Source: Gammaproteobacteria bacterium (GTDB lineage Bacteria; Pseudomonadota; Gammaproteobacteria; Steroidobacterales; UBA11654). Taken from it: 37,188 bases of DNA. The stretch covers positions 1-37,188 of the forward strand of contig JAQWQE010000049.1 of the NCBI GenBank assembly GCA_029244925.1, read 5' to 3'. The notes below the pieces were generated by a model. It saw only the letters and a program-made list of their open reading frames with translations. It ran no database searches and had not been told where the DNA came from. Positions 24,534-32,746 of this stretch are shown here, one piece after another. A program made the translations under genes and the position numbers. Positions within the stretch are counted from its first letter, which is position 1. Each line of letters begins with the position of its first letter.

Positions 24534-25538
24534 ATGAATACTGAAATAAATTCTTCACAAGCTTTAAAAATTGGCATTCTTGCCAGTGTATTTTTTACCA
24601 TTCTTATTTGGGTGACTGATCAACTCTGGCTTCAAGAACCTATATTGTTGCCCAAACCAGAAGGGATTGCTTTTTGGTATAAGTGGCAATTGCTTGAACC
24701 CAGTTTTATGTCACGATTGACTGCTTGGATTCTTTTTCTTTTTCATCAATGCAGTATTTGGTGGCTGATTTATAAAGCACAGCAAAGCCAACCAAAATAT
24801 ACCTCTGGCTTGCATTGGTTTAATATTGCAGCGCTCATGGTTAATGCTATATTTATTTTGCTTCATCTTATACAAACTTCCATCTGGTATGATGGTTTGG
24901 CTCAAGATGTGGCTGAAGTCTCAGCTCAGTGGTCCGTGATTGTCCTATTATTTGTGGTATTGATTATGGAGAATCAAAGACGAGGAATGTTTTTTGGCAA
25001 GCCTTTAAATTTTGTTACAGCAGCAGCTCATGGATTGAGAAAATACCATGGCTACTATTTTGCTTGGGCTACAATTTATACTTTTTGGTATCACCCAATG
25101 ATTATGACTCAAGGCCATGCCTTTGGTTTCTTTTACATGTTTTTATTGCTACTTCAAGGCAGTTTATTTTTTACCAAGGCGCACTTAAATTCTAAATGGA
25201 CAACCTTCGTGGAAGTAATGGTTGTTATTCATGCTCTGATGGTAGCTCTTATGATTGGGCACAATTGGCCCATGTTTGTATTTGGATTCTTAGGTATTTT
25301 TATGGTCACTCAATTATATGGGTTGCCCATCAGCCAAAAAATGAGAATGTTCCTCTGGGGTTTATTTCTTGCTTTTTATTTTCTGGTCTATAATTTTCAA
25401 GAATGGGAAAATTTTTATGAAATTATTTTCATTACTTCAACAGAGTGGGGATGCGCAATGCTACTCTCAGCTTTGATATTATTTTTTCAATCCGATTTTA
25501 TTAAACATTTGTTTACCACTAAAAAAATACAATCATGA
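24534..25538 (+). CDS. Polytopic membrane protein of unknown function, His-rich
   Basis: Not recognised. The 334 residues hold about nine or ten membrane segments (near 12-31, 58-78, 93-115, 130-148, 170-188, 195-215, 222-243, 246-264, 270-288 and 298-320). Histidines lie in or next to them: FHQCSIWW, LLHLIQTSIWYDG, RKYHGYYFAW, WYHPM, QGHAFGF, and HALMVALMIGH followed by NW. Such a set could bind haem or metal or form a channel lining, but nothing proves it. Trp and aromatic content is high. No signal peptide beyond the first segment. Its last 4 nt overlap the PEBP gene start (ATGA), so both are made together. Orientation and substrate unknown. Confidence 0.8.
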   Translation: MNTEINSSQALKIGILASVFFTILIWVTDQLWLQEPILLPKPEGIAFWYKWQLLEPSFMSRLTAWILFLFHQCSIWWLIYKAQQSQPKYTSGLHWFNIAALMVNAIFILLHLIQTSIWYDGLAQDVAEVSAQWSVIVLLFVVLIMENQRRGMFFGKPLNFVTAAAHGLRKYHGYYFAWATIYTFWYHPMIMTQGHAFGFFYMFLLLLQGSLFFTKAHLNSKWTTFVEVMVVIHALMVALMIGHNWPMFVFGFLGIFMVTQLYGLPISQKMRMFLWGLFLAFYFLVYNFQEWENFYEIIFITSTEWGCAMLLSALILFFQSDFIKHLFTTKKIQS

Positions 25539-26161
25539 AACTGCAATCCACTACATTCTTGAACAATACATTAATCCCGGATCGCTGTGCTTTTGGAATC
25601 AAAGATGAAGAAAAGCATATGGCACTTGGATCTAACAAAAACCCTCAATTATCTTGGTCCAAAATACCAAAAAATACCCTCTCCTTGGTTCTACTATGCA
25701 TCGATACAGACGTTCCATCCTCTTTGGATGATTTCAATAAAGAGGGCCGGACGATCTCAAAAGATTTAGCTCGAGTTAACTTTGTTCACTGGGTGATGGT
25801 CGACATCAAGCCAATGAATGACAGTATTGAAGAAGGTGAGTGCTCGGATGGCATTACGCCAGGCGGCAAACAAAATCCATCTGGACCGGAAGGAAGCCGC
25901 CAAGGCATTAATGATTACACACAATTTATGTCTGCTGATCCTGAAATGGAAGGCAATTACTTTGGTTATGAAGGGCCATGCCCTCCTTGGAACGATGAAT
26001 TAATTCACCATTATCGATTCAAACTTTTTGCTTGTGATTTTGATCAATGCCCAGTTGAAGGTGCATTCACAGAAGAAGATGTGAAAACAGCGTTAGAAGG
26101 ACATATTATCGATGAGGTAGAACTTACCGGGTTGTATAGCTTAAACCCAGTTTTAGGTTGA
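25535..26161 (+). CDS. YbhB/YbcL-type phosphatidylethanolamine-binding protein (PEBP)
   Basis: A 208-residue PEBP / Raf-kinase-inhibitor-like protein. Family marks are NPQLSWSKIPKNTLSLVLLCIDTDVP, FVHWVMVDI, GECSDGITPGG, Y-F-GYEGPCPPWND and HHYRFKLFACD, which together shape the small anion-binding pocket. Compared with YbhB it has a longer loop between the DTDVP and FVHW motifs (about 25 residues, with FNKEGRTISKDLARVN). No signal peptide, so probably cytosolic. It is coupled to the membrane protein by a 4-nt overlap and overlaps the convergent oxidoreductase gene by 9 nt. Bacterial PEBPs have no settled function; the ligand may be a phosphorylated or acidic small molecule. Confidence 0.9.
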   Translation: MKLQSTTFLNNTLIPDRCAFGIKDEEKHMALGSNKNPQLSWSKIPKNTLSLVLLCIDTDVPSSLDDFNKEGRTISKDLARVNFVHWVMVDIKPMNDSIEEGECSDGITPGGKQNPSGPEGSRQGINDYTQFMSADPEMEGNYFGYEGPCPPWNDELIHHYRFKLFACDFDQCPVEGAFTEEDVKTALEGHIIDEVELTGLYSLNPVLG

Positions 26162-27214
26162 CGTTTCGAAAATGAATGAGCCACAATCAGGAAGACGTTC
26201 AACTAAATTTGGACCAACCAATTGACTGGGAGTCAGCGTTCCAAAATCGCCCTGGTAATTTTCCAGTAGGTGATTAGCACAAGTTATAGACCCATTAACG
26301 GTAACCTCGTAACCATTGTTTGTTTTTATGCGACATATTACTTTTTTGCCTGCAGCATTCTCCACCTCACCCCAAACATGCATGGGTGATTTCTGACGTT
26401 GGTTCTCATCAGGTCCTTTAGGGCCTTGATCTATCTTATTTTTTAGTATTTTTTGAACAACATTGAGTCCCATCAACCAACGCACATAATTGGCCAATTT
26501 CATAAACTTTAGAGCCGTTGCTGAAGTTGGCATATAGACTTCTATGTTTGGAATCAAAGTGCTATAAAACGCAGTGGAAATGTCCCCCCATGGAATGGCA
26601 ACTGCCAGTTTTTCACCATTGCCAAAATCAATTTTTCTATCTAAAGCGCCAAGAGCAATGGTGGTTAGTTTTCCATTTTTTCTAATCTTGCAACCTTGCG
26701 GCATTCCTTCAATGCTTGTTTTAGCGGTGCCTCTACTGAAACTTCCATTGGAGTCAAATCCCATTCTTAAATAAATGGCATCTGGCATTTTTAATTTTAA
26801 CTGTGCGGCCACACAATCGGTAGGAATCACATCAAAACCGACTCCAGGACAAATAACTATTTCTGCCTCTTTAGCTTGATGGGATAATCCTTGAGAAGCT
26901 TCGAAAACAGAAATCTCTCCTGTGATATCCAAATAGTGCGTCTTGGCTTTAATGCAAGCCTCCATCATGGGTTTAGCCGTGTTAGAAAAAGGTCCAGCAG
27001 AATGCACGATCACTGAAACATCTTTAATGCATTCAACTAAATCATTGTCCTCAAGAGAAAAGCATCGAAAAGGTAAATCTAATTCATCAGCCAATGCTTT
27101 AATACTCTCTTCATTTCGACCAGCCAAAATCGGTTTCATGCCTTGCAATTTAGCTCTTCGAGCTGTTAATTCTCCGGTATAGCCATTAGCACCATAAATC
27201 ATCCATCCACTCAT
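26153..27214 (-). CDS. Saccharopine dehydrogenase-like NAD(P)-binding oxidoreductase
   Basis: A 353-residue oxidoreductase with an N-terminal Rossmann loop ([17 protein letters not shown]), [15 protein letters not shown] at the end of strand 2, and [30 protein letters not shown]. These are typical of the saccharopine-dehydrogenase-like / trans-acting enoyl reductase family rather than of true lysine-pathway enzymes. [11 protein letters not shown] and [11 protein letters not shown] continue the family pattern. The 4-nt overlap with msrB (its upstream neighbour on the minus strand) indicates an msrB-oxidoreductase operon. The substrate is unknown; a lipid or polyketide enoyl group is possible from family members. 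Confidence 0.85.
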   Translation of the reverse strand: MSGWMIYGANGYTGELTARRAKLQGMKPILAGRNEESIKALADELDLPFRCFSLEDNDLVECIKDVSVIVHSAGPFSNTAKPMMEACIKAKTHYLDITGEISVFEASQGLSHQAKEAEIVICPGVGFDVIPTDCVAAQLKLKMPDAIYLRMGFDSNGSFSRGTAKTSIEGMPQGCKIRKNGKLTTIALGALDRKIDFGNGEKLAVAIPWGDISTAFYSTLIPNIEVYMPTSATALKFMKLANYVRWLMGLNVVQKILKNKIDQGPKGPDENQRQKSPMHVWGEVENAAGKKVICRIKTNNGYEVTVNGSITCANHLLENYQGDFGTLTPSQLVGPNLVERLPDCGSFIFETST

Positions 27215-27612
27215 TCTGCTTCTCCATTTGATTCAAAACTTAATGCAAGTGAGTTGATGCAATATCTAAGACCAGTTGGCTGAGGACCATCGTTGAAGAC
27301 ATGGCCAAGATGGGCTTCGCAATTAGCACATAAAACTTCATCTCTCGCCATGCCATGACTTCGATCTGACTCTACACTCACTGCATCAGTATTCTCAATA
27401 TCATAAAAACTTGGCCAACCAGTGCCTGAGTCAAATTTAGTTTCAGAATCAAACAGTCTATTGCCACAGCAGACACATATGTATAAACCTGAATCTTTAT
27501 TAGCAAGAAGCTCTCCTGTAAAAGGTGCCTCAGTGCCTTTTTGTTGTGTTACAAACGCTTGATCCTCGGTTAGATGATCCAAGTTTATTTCATTCTTTTT
27601 GTCAGCATTCAT
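27211..27612 (-). CDS. msrB: Peptide-methionine (R)-S-oxide reductase MsrB
   Basis: Repairs methionine-R-sulfoxide in proteins (133 aa). Zinc ligands are two CxxC pairs, C46/C49 ([10 protein letters not shown]) and C95/C98 ([12 protein letters not shown]). GTGWPSFYD lines the pocket and the catalytic cysteine is C118 in [25 protein letters not shown] is a near-perfect family signature. A cytosolic form, with no signal peptide and no MsrA fusion. First gene of a two-gene minus-strand unit, divergent from the LpxL-type gene with 89 nt between the starts. Confidence 0.97.
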   Translation of the reverse strand: MNADKKNEINLDHLTEDQAFVTQQKGTEAPFTGELLANKDSGLYICVCCGNRLFDSETKFDSGTGWPSFYDIENTDAVSVESDRSHGMARDEVLCANCEAHLGHVFNDGPQPTGLRYCINSLALSFESNGEAE

Positions 27613-27648
27613 AAACTCATTTTAAAACATTTAGAATGTGATGAGCGA

Positions 27649-27677
27649 TTATTTTTTAAGAGACATGTTTATATAAT
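27649..27677 (+). promoter_or_regulatory. Candidate promoter of the LpxL-type gene
   Basis: A perfect TATAAT (27672-27677) stands 25 bp before the ATG of the acyltransferase. The matching -35 at 17 bp spacing (TTATTT, 27649-27654) is poor. This is the only good -10 in the divergent region with msrB. Motif evidence only. Confidence 0.3.
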
Positions 27678-27701
27678 CCATATTGCGATTAAACTAAGTG
27701 A

Positions 27702-28634
27702 ATGGAACATAAAAAAATAAGTTTTTATAATTACTTACTTCCGAAGAACTGGATCATCAGTATTGTGTTATTAAAAGCCAGGTTAATCTCACTCCTCCCA
27801 TTTAATTGGATTTTAAAGTTAGGGCATATACTGGGCATGTTGCTTTATTGCATCCCATCCAAACGATCCATGGTTGCTATGAAGAATATTGAGCTTTGTT
27901 TTCCAGAATTATCTGCATTTGAACAAAAGAAATTATTGAAAAAACATTTTAGTTCTCTTGGTATTGGCTTTCTTGAAGTGGCTATGGTTCGTTGGAAACC
28001 CAATAAAGTTTTAAAAAAACTCATAACAATTAATGGCTTAGATCATCTGAGGAATGCCATTAAAAAAGATAAAGGTGTAATTCTTATGAGCGCTCATTTT
28101 ACTTCATTGGAAGTCAGTGCCTTAATTGGAAGAGAAGAGATAGCATCCGATCTTCCTCCCATGGTGGGTATGTATCGCTTAGGCAACAATCCAGTGATCA
28201 ATCAATTCTTTCGTGAAGCTAGACTTAGATCCGTTGAAAGCTTAGTAACTAAGTTTGAAGTAAAAAGCTTAATCCAGGCTTTAAAAGAAAAGAAAATTAT
28301 CTGGTATGCTTCGGATCAAAACTTCAGTGGTAAAAATGCAATCGAATTGGATTTTTTCAATCAAAAAGCTATGACAAACAGTGCGATTACTCGATTCAAT
28401 GAAATAACAGGTTGTAGTGTACTTCCTTTTTTTCCTGCAAGATTGCCCAATCATCAAGGCTATAGTCTTAATATATATCCAGAAATTGAGTACACGGACC
28501 ATCAAGATCCGAGAGAATACCTTATAAAATTTTATCGTGTCCTAGAAGAGCATATTAAGAAAAATCCCGAACAATATTATTGGATACACCGAAGATTCAA
28601 GTCTAACTTTGAAAATAAGAATCCATACCTATAA
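27702..28634 (+). CDS. lpxL: Lipid A biosynthesis acyltransferase (LpxL/HtrB family)
   Basis: Inner-membrane acyltransferase (310 aa) that adds a secondary acyl chain to Kdo-lipid A (or its precursor) from acyl-ACP. One N-terminal membrane segment lies near residues 29-50. The catalytic HX4E pair is H132 and E137 in SAHFTSLEVSA; WYASDQNFSGKNAIELDFFNQKAMTN and the C-terminal NPEQYYWIHRRFK are standard for the family. LpxL and LpxM cannot be separated on these motifs, so the symbol is a family-level choice. It opens the envelope block of the window and faces the MORN-like gene, with 19 nt between the two stops. Confidence 0.9.
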   Translation: MEHKKISFYNYLLPKNWIISIVLLKARLISLLPFNWILKLGHILGMLLYCIPSKRSMVAMKNIELCFPELSAFEQKKLLKKHFSSLGIGFLEVAMVRWKPNKVLKKLITINGLDHLRNAIKKDKGVILMSAHFTSLEVSALIGREEIASDLPPMVGMYRLGNNPVINQFFREARLRSVESLVTKFEVKSLIQALKEKKIIWYASDQNFSGKNAIELDFFNQKAMTNSAITRFNEITGCSVLPFFPARLPNHQGYSLNIYPEIEYTDHQDPREYLIKFYRVLEEHIKKNPEQYYWIHRRFKSNFENKNPYL

Positions 28635-28653
28635 AAAAGACTTATGGATTGCC

Positions 28654-29010
28654 TTATCTGATTCTTGGTTTTCCTGAATAAGGGTTTCCCCTGCTGGTTG
28701 GCGGAAGACTACCAATATGCCTGAAATCTTTTTTCTCCATCAGCCTTCCATTAGGAGAAAAAGTTTTCCACACCCCCGTTGCTACACCCTCATTGTATTG
28801 CTCTCTTGCTTGAAGCTCTCCACTCTCATAAAAAAATTCCCACACACCATGTTTTTTTCTATTTTTTACTTCGCCAGAAACATAAATTTCACTATTTTCA
28901 TGGTAAGCAATAAATGGACCGTCTGGGGGAAGCTCTTGTGCCCCTATATTGATTATGAATATAAAGAACACTCCAGAGAGCAGCATGAGTTTTTTGATTA
29001 TCAGATGCAT
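28654..29010 (-). CDS. Small exported MORN-like repeat protein (YwqK-like)
   Basis: A 118-residue protein with an N-terminal signal peptide (KKLMLLSGVFFIFIINIGAQ), so periplasmic or envelope-bound; no lipobox Cys is present. The mature part holds short tandem units of the MORN/YwqK type: YHENSEIYVSGEVKNRKKHG, VWEFFYESGELQAREQYNEG and VWKTFSPNGRLMEKKDF, each a beta hairpin with a G-x-W/Y start. The tail is Pro/Gly/Arg-rich. Family members are sometimes labelled toxin-antitoxin antidotes, but nothing here supports that. It follows kdkA on the minus strand after 66 nt. Function unknown. Confidence 0.82.
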   Translation of the reverse strand: MHLIIKKLMLLSGVFFIFIINIGAQELPPDGPFIAYHENSEIYVSGEVKNRKKHGVWEFFYESGELQAREQYNEGVATGVWKTFSPNGRLMEKKDFRHIGSLPPTSRGNPYSGKPRIR

Positions 29011-29076
29011 TGAAAAAATAATACGATATTTAACCTATATTTAATAGTGACATGTGCTGAATACCCATTGAATGGA

Positions 29077-29787
29077 TTAATAAGAAGTCGCGGAAACTAA
29101 ATCAATCCAACCTTTCTCTGGAAAATCTTGATTTCTCAATAAGGTCAATTTTAATATTGATTTTCTGAGCCTTCTCAGATTAGCACCAAGAATTTCCGGT
29201 GATGATTTTGAGAATCTTGTTTTATCAAAATCTAAGAAAAATACCTTATCATTGTCATCAATTTGTATGTTTTCAATATTAAGATCTTTATGAGCTATTC
29301 CTTGTTGATGGAACTTAGAAAGACACTGCCCAATTGATTGCCACAGTTCTTTAGTCATCAATTCTTGTCTTAATTTATCTCCCATGGACTGCACATTTGG
29401 AATCACTTGCGTCAAAAGATCCGCTTGATAGATTAAACCCGACTGCCTTACCCTAGCAGCTATCGGCACAGGCACAGGTAAACTCAAAGCATGCATCTGA
29501 CTCAACAAATTCCACTCCATAAAAGAACGTGTTTCTTCTAGACCCAAATAAAGGTATTGGTCGTAAATCAATTTAGAGAGTAATCCGCCACGGCAATAGT
29601 GTTTTAAAGCACACGACTTTCCTTCTAAATCAATAAAGAAAACAGAACCTCTTCCTTTTTTATTTTCATCTAAGGTTTGGTTATTTTGCCAATTGGCTGA
29701 ATTGAAAATATCATCGTTCACATCGTGAATTAAAGTATCATCGTATAAAATGATACTTTGATTAACTTTTAAAATTTTTTTACTCAT
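29077..29787 (-). CDS. kdkA: 3-deoxy-D-manno-octulosonic acid kinase (KdkA)
   Basis: Kinase-fold enzyme of the WaaP/KdkA family (236 aa) that phosphorylates the Kdo residue of Kdo-lipid A. The ATP-grip region has GRGSVFFIDLEGKSCALKHYCRGG. The catalytic loop is HKDLNIENI with D168 and N173, and the metal-binding motif is DFD (186-188). The block RSFMEWNLL and LPVPVPIAARV closely match KdkA from Haemophilus-type organisms, which have one phosphorylated Kdo. The start codon lies only 3 nt from the ATG of the divergent heptosyltransferase, so each gene's ribosome site and promoter must lie inside the other. On this strand AAGAGAA sits about 7-13 nt upstream. Confidence 0.92.
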   Translation of the reverse strand: MSKKILKVNQSIILYDDTLIHDVNDDIFNSANWQNNQTLDENKKGRGSVFFIDLEGKSCALKHYCRGGLLSKLIYDQYLYLGLEETRSFMEWNLLSQMHALSLPVPVPIAARVRQSGLIYQADLLTQVIPNVQSMGDKLRQELMTKELWQSIGQCLSKFHQQGIAHKDLNIENIQIDDNDKVFFLDFDKTRFSKSSPEILGANLRRLRKSILKLTLLRNQDFPEKGWIDLVSATSY

Positions 29788-29790
29788 ACA

Positions 29791-30858
29791 ATGAATTCTC
29801 TTAATGGTAGTTTAGCTCTAAAAAATATTTGTGTAATCAGATTATCAGCACTTGGCGATTGTTGTCATGCTTTAGCGATAACCCAACATTTACGAAATCA
29901 ATTACCTCAAGCTAATATCACATGGATTATTGGCAAGACTGAGTACCAACTTGTTGATCAAATAACAGACATTCAATTCATCGTGGTTGATAAATCAAAG
30001 CTGTTTAAATCTTTAAAACAAGTCTTTTTAGCATTAAGGCATACAACCTTTGATGTGGTCTTAAATATGCATGCTTCCATGAGTGCAAATTTAGTAAGTC
30101 TAATGGTGAAATCAAAAAGAAAAATTGGTTATGACAAGACCAGGGCCAGAGATTTACAGAATTTATTCTGCCATGAATCAATACCTACAGAAAGCAATCA
30201 ACATGTTTTGGATGGCATGCTTGAGTTCCCAAAATTCATTGGGATCGATTGCAATAAACCAAAATGGAACTTACCTATTTGCAAAAAAGCTGAAGACACT
30301 ATGAGGTCTCACATCAAACTAGATCAAATCACCTGCGTGATCAGTCCCTGCAGCAGTCAACGTTATGGTGATCAATACAATAGAAGTTGGCCAATTGAAA
30401 ACTACATTGAGGTCATCCATCACCTGATTAAAATAGATACGCAAGTTATTATCACGGGTGGCAACACAGAAATAGAAAAAAAATATTCAGAAGAAATCTC
30501 TAAAACTTTCCCAAACCAAATTACTAATTTAGTTGGTAAGAGTTCTATCAAAGAATTGGCTGCCATTATCAGCTTGTCGGATTTTATTATTTCACCTGAT
30601 TCGGGACCTGCCCATATAGCCACAGTGACAAACACCCCAGTTATTGGCCTTTATGCTATGACTAACCCCTTAAGAAGTGGTCCTTATAATTCTCAAGAAT
30701 GGGTTATTTCTGCCTATGAAGAATCACTGAACACCTTTATGAACACCAATTCTGAAAATGTAAAATGGGAACAGAAAATAAAACATCCCGAGGCCATGAG
30801 TCTTATTCTACCCAAGACAGTAACGCATTGTATTGATCAACTAATAGCGACCTTATAA
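29791..30858 (+). CDS. Lipopolysaccharide heptosyltransferase family protein (GT9)
   Basis: Glycosyltransferase family 9 enzyme (355 aa), the ADP-heptose:LPS heptosyltransferase family of inner-core synthesis. The N-terminal acceptor-binding start is ICVIRLSALGDCCHALAI. The C-terminal donor site has LVGKSSIKELAAIISLSDFIISPDSGPAHIA followed by GLYAMTNPLRSGPY. I cannot tell heptosyltransferase I, II or a later paralogue apart, so no symbol is given. The ATG at 29791 has no clear Shine-Dalgarno. The conserved motif begins near residue 13, and no later in-frame ATG is suitable. It overlaps the convergent cyclodeaminase-family gene by 22 nt. Confidence 0.9.
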   Translation: MNSLNGSLALKNICVIRLSALGDCCHALAITQHLRNQLPQANITWIIGKTEYQLVDQITDIQFIVVDKSKLFKSLKQVFLALRHTTFDVVLNMHASMSANLVSLMVKSKRKIGYDKTRARDLQNLFCHESIPTESNQHVLDGMLEFPKFIGIDCNKPKWNLPICKKAEDTMRSHIKLDQITCVISPCSSQRYGDQYNRSWPIENYIEVIHHLIKIDTQVIITGGNTEIEKKYSEEISKTFPNQITNLVGKSSIKELAAIISLSDFIISPDSGPAHIATVTNTPVIGLYAMTNPLRSGPYNSQEWVISAYEESLNTFMNTNSENVKWEQKIKHPEAMSLILPKTVTHCIDQLIATL

Positions 30859-31793
30859 ACCGCTTCTGCTATCACTAAATCTTGAACGGCCACTCCAGTC
30901 AAATCTGCAACTGTTATCTGGTCAAAATGATTTCGACCTTGGGCTGATCCTTCAAATATTTGTCCTATTTCAACCAATTCATTGGGTTGTATCGTTCCTT
31001 TTTTTAAGGCTTGATGTATTTCACCCCTTAATTGATTCTGCGGAATACTATCAGCAACCACTATGTCTGCTCTGGATAAGATATCAGAATCCAATTCACA
31101 TTTTTCCGGCGTGTCTGAACCTACAGCTGTGATGTGAGTTCCTGGTTGCACCCAATTGGATTGAATGATTGCCTTCTTTGAAGAAGTCGTGGTAATAATC
31201 AGTTTATTTTGTTTTATCACATCAGCCAAATCTTCATGTATTAACAATTCAGCGTCAAGATCAGAAAGATCCTGTTGCAATTTCTTACTCTTTTCTTTGT
31301 CTCGTCCCCAAACATTTATGATTTTAATTGGCATAAGTTCCATCAAGCATCTTGCTTGGTATCTGGCTTGAACGCCATTCCCTATAATAGCTACACTTTC
31401 AGTGCCTTCATTAGCCAAGAGGACTGAAGCCATAGCCCCTGCAATACCAGTTCTTAAATCAGTTAAGTTAGCTTGATCAATCAATATTGCTTTTGGAATA
31501 CCTGTGACTATGTCAAACAGGAGCATCATCCCTTGCCCGGGCTTTACTCCTAATTGATTATTGCCAGAGAAGCCTGAAGCAATCTTAATCACGTAGAAAG
31601 ACCCGCCTTTGATATACCCATATTTAATATGTACTTCGCCAGGTGGTTCCTCAAACAGTAGTTCGCCCACTGGAGGTATCTCTGCATTGCCATTGGAGTA
31701 TTCAATAAATGCCTGTTTCATTGGCTCATGTATCTCAATTTGATCAAGCAAAGATGATATTTTCTCCCAATCAAGAACAATGGGTTGAGTCAT
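30837..31793 (-). CDS. Ornithine cyclodeaminase / mu-crystallin family protein
   Basis: A 318-residue NAD(P)-dependent enzyme of the OCD/mu-crystallin family, which includes ornithine cyclodeaminase, alanine dehydrogenase, ketimine reductases and EutC of ectoine catabolism. Features are EVHIKYGYIKGGSFYVIKIA, DQANLTDLRTGIAGAMAS (substrate and catalytic Asp/Arg region), the Rossmann loop IGNGVQARYQAR, and GTHITAVGSDTPEKCELD. The 4-nt overlap (ATGA) with the dehydratase upstream shows a coupled pair. That pairing, rather than ornithine metabolism, suggests joint handling of a beta-hydroxy or imino amino acid. Ends 22 nt inside the convergent GT9 gene. Confidence 0.87.
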   Translation of the reverse strand: MTQPIVLDWEKISSLLDQIEIHEPMKQAFIEYSNGNAEIPPVGELLFEEPPGEVHIKYGYIKGGSFYVIKIASGFSGNNQLGVKPGQGMMLLFDIVTGIPKAILIDQANLTDLRTGIAGAMASVLLANEGTESVAIIGNGVQARYQARCLMELMPIKIINVWGRDKEKSKKLQQDLSDLDAELLIHEDLADVIKQNKLIITTTSSKKAIIQSNWVQPGTHITAVGSDTPEKCELDSDILSRADIVVADSIPQNQLRGEIHQALKKGTIQPNELVEIGQIFEGSAQGRNHFDQITVADLTGVAVQDLVIAEAVYKVAIS

Positions 31794-32746
31794 GCAATAA
31801 TCTCCTTTATTTTATCCATGCTTATATTGGCACCACAAATAATGATTAATACTCGTTTGCCTTTTAAGTGTTGTTTAAGTTTTATAAACCCAGCAACAGC
31901 CGTGCCAGCAGCACCTTCTATCATCATTTGATGTGAATCCATAAAAGACTTCATGGCGCTGGCAATTTCATTTTCACTCACCAAAATAGACTGATCCACT
32001 ATGGATTGACAATAATCAAAAGTAATGGATCCACGTTCTAACGCTCCTGCAGATCCATCACTCAAAGTATCCAAATGGTTAATATCTATAATGTACCCAG
32101 CCTGCAAGGCATAATGCATAGCGGCTGAGTGTGCTGGGGAGCAAGCTATCACCTTTGTATTGGAATTTTTTTGCTTTAAATAGCCTCCAATGCCCGAAAT
32201 TAAGCCGCCTCCACCAACACAAACTAATACAACATCTATCGACTGCATCTGTTCATAAGCTTCAGCAGCGGTGGTTCCTTGCCCAACAATTACATCATAA
32301 TCATTGTAAGGAGAAAGGAATGGTAAATTATGCTTTTCTGCATATAGCCGGCCGGCAGTTTCTGCATCTCCAGATGTTTCTCCCTCAATCTTAAAGTCAG
32401 CCCCCAAATATTTTATTTTATTCAACTTTGCTGGAGAAACACTCTCAGGAAGAAATATCAATGTGTCTAAATTCAAAATTCCTGCAGCATAGGCAACAGC
32501 AGAACCATGATTACCAGATGAAGCTGTTATGATTTTTTTAGGATTTTCTTCGGAGAGCAGCATCAATTTATTACTCGCTCCTCTTGCTTTGAATGAGCCA
32601 GTGACCTGATAATTCTCTAATTTTAAAAAAACTTCTGCTTCAGATTCTTCACTCAAGGAAGGTGAAAATTGCAATGGTGTTCTTCGAATAATTTTCTGTA
32701 TTCTCTCAAGAGCAATCTCAACGTCCTTATAAAAATTATCTTGCAT
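31790..32746 (-). CDS. PLP-dependent threonine/serine dehydratase-like protein
   Basis: Fold-type II PLP enzyme (318 aa) of the threonine/serine dehydratase family. The Schiff-base lysine is K53 in GSFKARGA. ASSGNHGSAVA binds the substrate carboxylate and GGGGL (178-182) the PLP phosphate. There is no C-terminal ACT domain, so it is not the feedback-regulated IlvA; the short form resembles catabolic TdcB, serine racemase or EutB. It is coupled by 4 nt to the OCD-family gene and overlaps the glycosyltransferase gene upstream by 11 nt. Substrate not determinable; L-threonine, serine or hydroxyaspartate are candidates. Confidence 0.88.
   Translation of the reverse strand: MQDNFYKDVEIALERIQKIIRRTPLQFSPSLSEESEAEVFLKLENYQVTGSFKARGASNKLMLLSEENPKKIITASSGNHGSAVAYAAGILNLDTLIFLPESVSPAKLNKIKYLGADFKIEGETSGDAETAGRLYAEKHNLPFLSPYNDYDVIVGQGTTAAEAYEQMQSIDVVLVCVGGGGLISGIGGYLKQKNSNTKVIACSPAHSAAMHYALQAGYIIDINHLDTLSDGSAGALERGSITFDYCQSIVDQSILVSENEIASAMKSFMDSHQMMIEGAAGTAVAGFIKLKQHLKGKRVLIIICGANISMDKIKEIIA

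Noticed and set aside
24929-25393. Alternative frames inside the membrane protein gene
   Set aside because: They overlap a full-length hydrophobic frame that has a good start and is coupled to the next gene; the shadows show no domain.
28654-29010. Toxin-antitoxin antidote (YwqK label)
   Set aside because: The protein has a signal peptide and no toxin gene is adjacent; the label is only by family name.
30837-32746. Ectoine/hydroxyectoine degradation operon (eutBC)
   Set aside because: The pair resembles EutB/EutC, but no hydrolase, deacetylase, transporter or regulator of that pathway is nearby.
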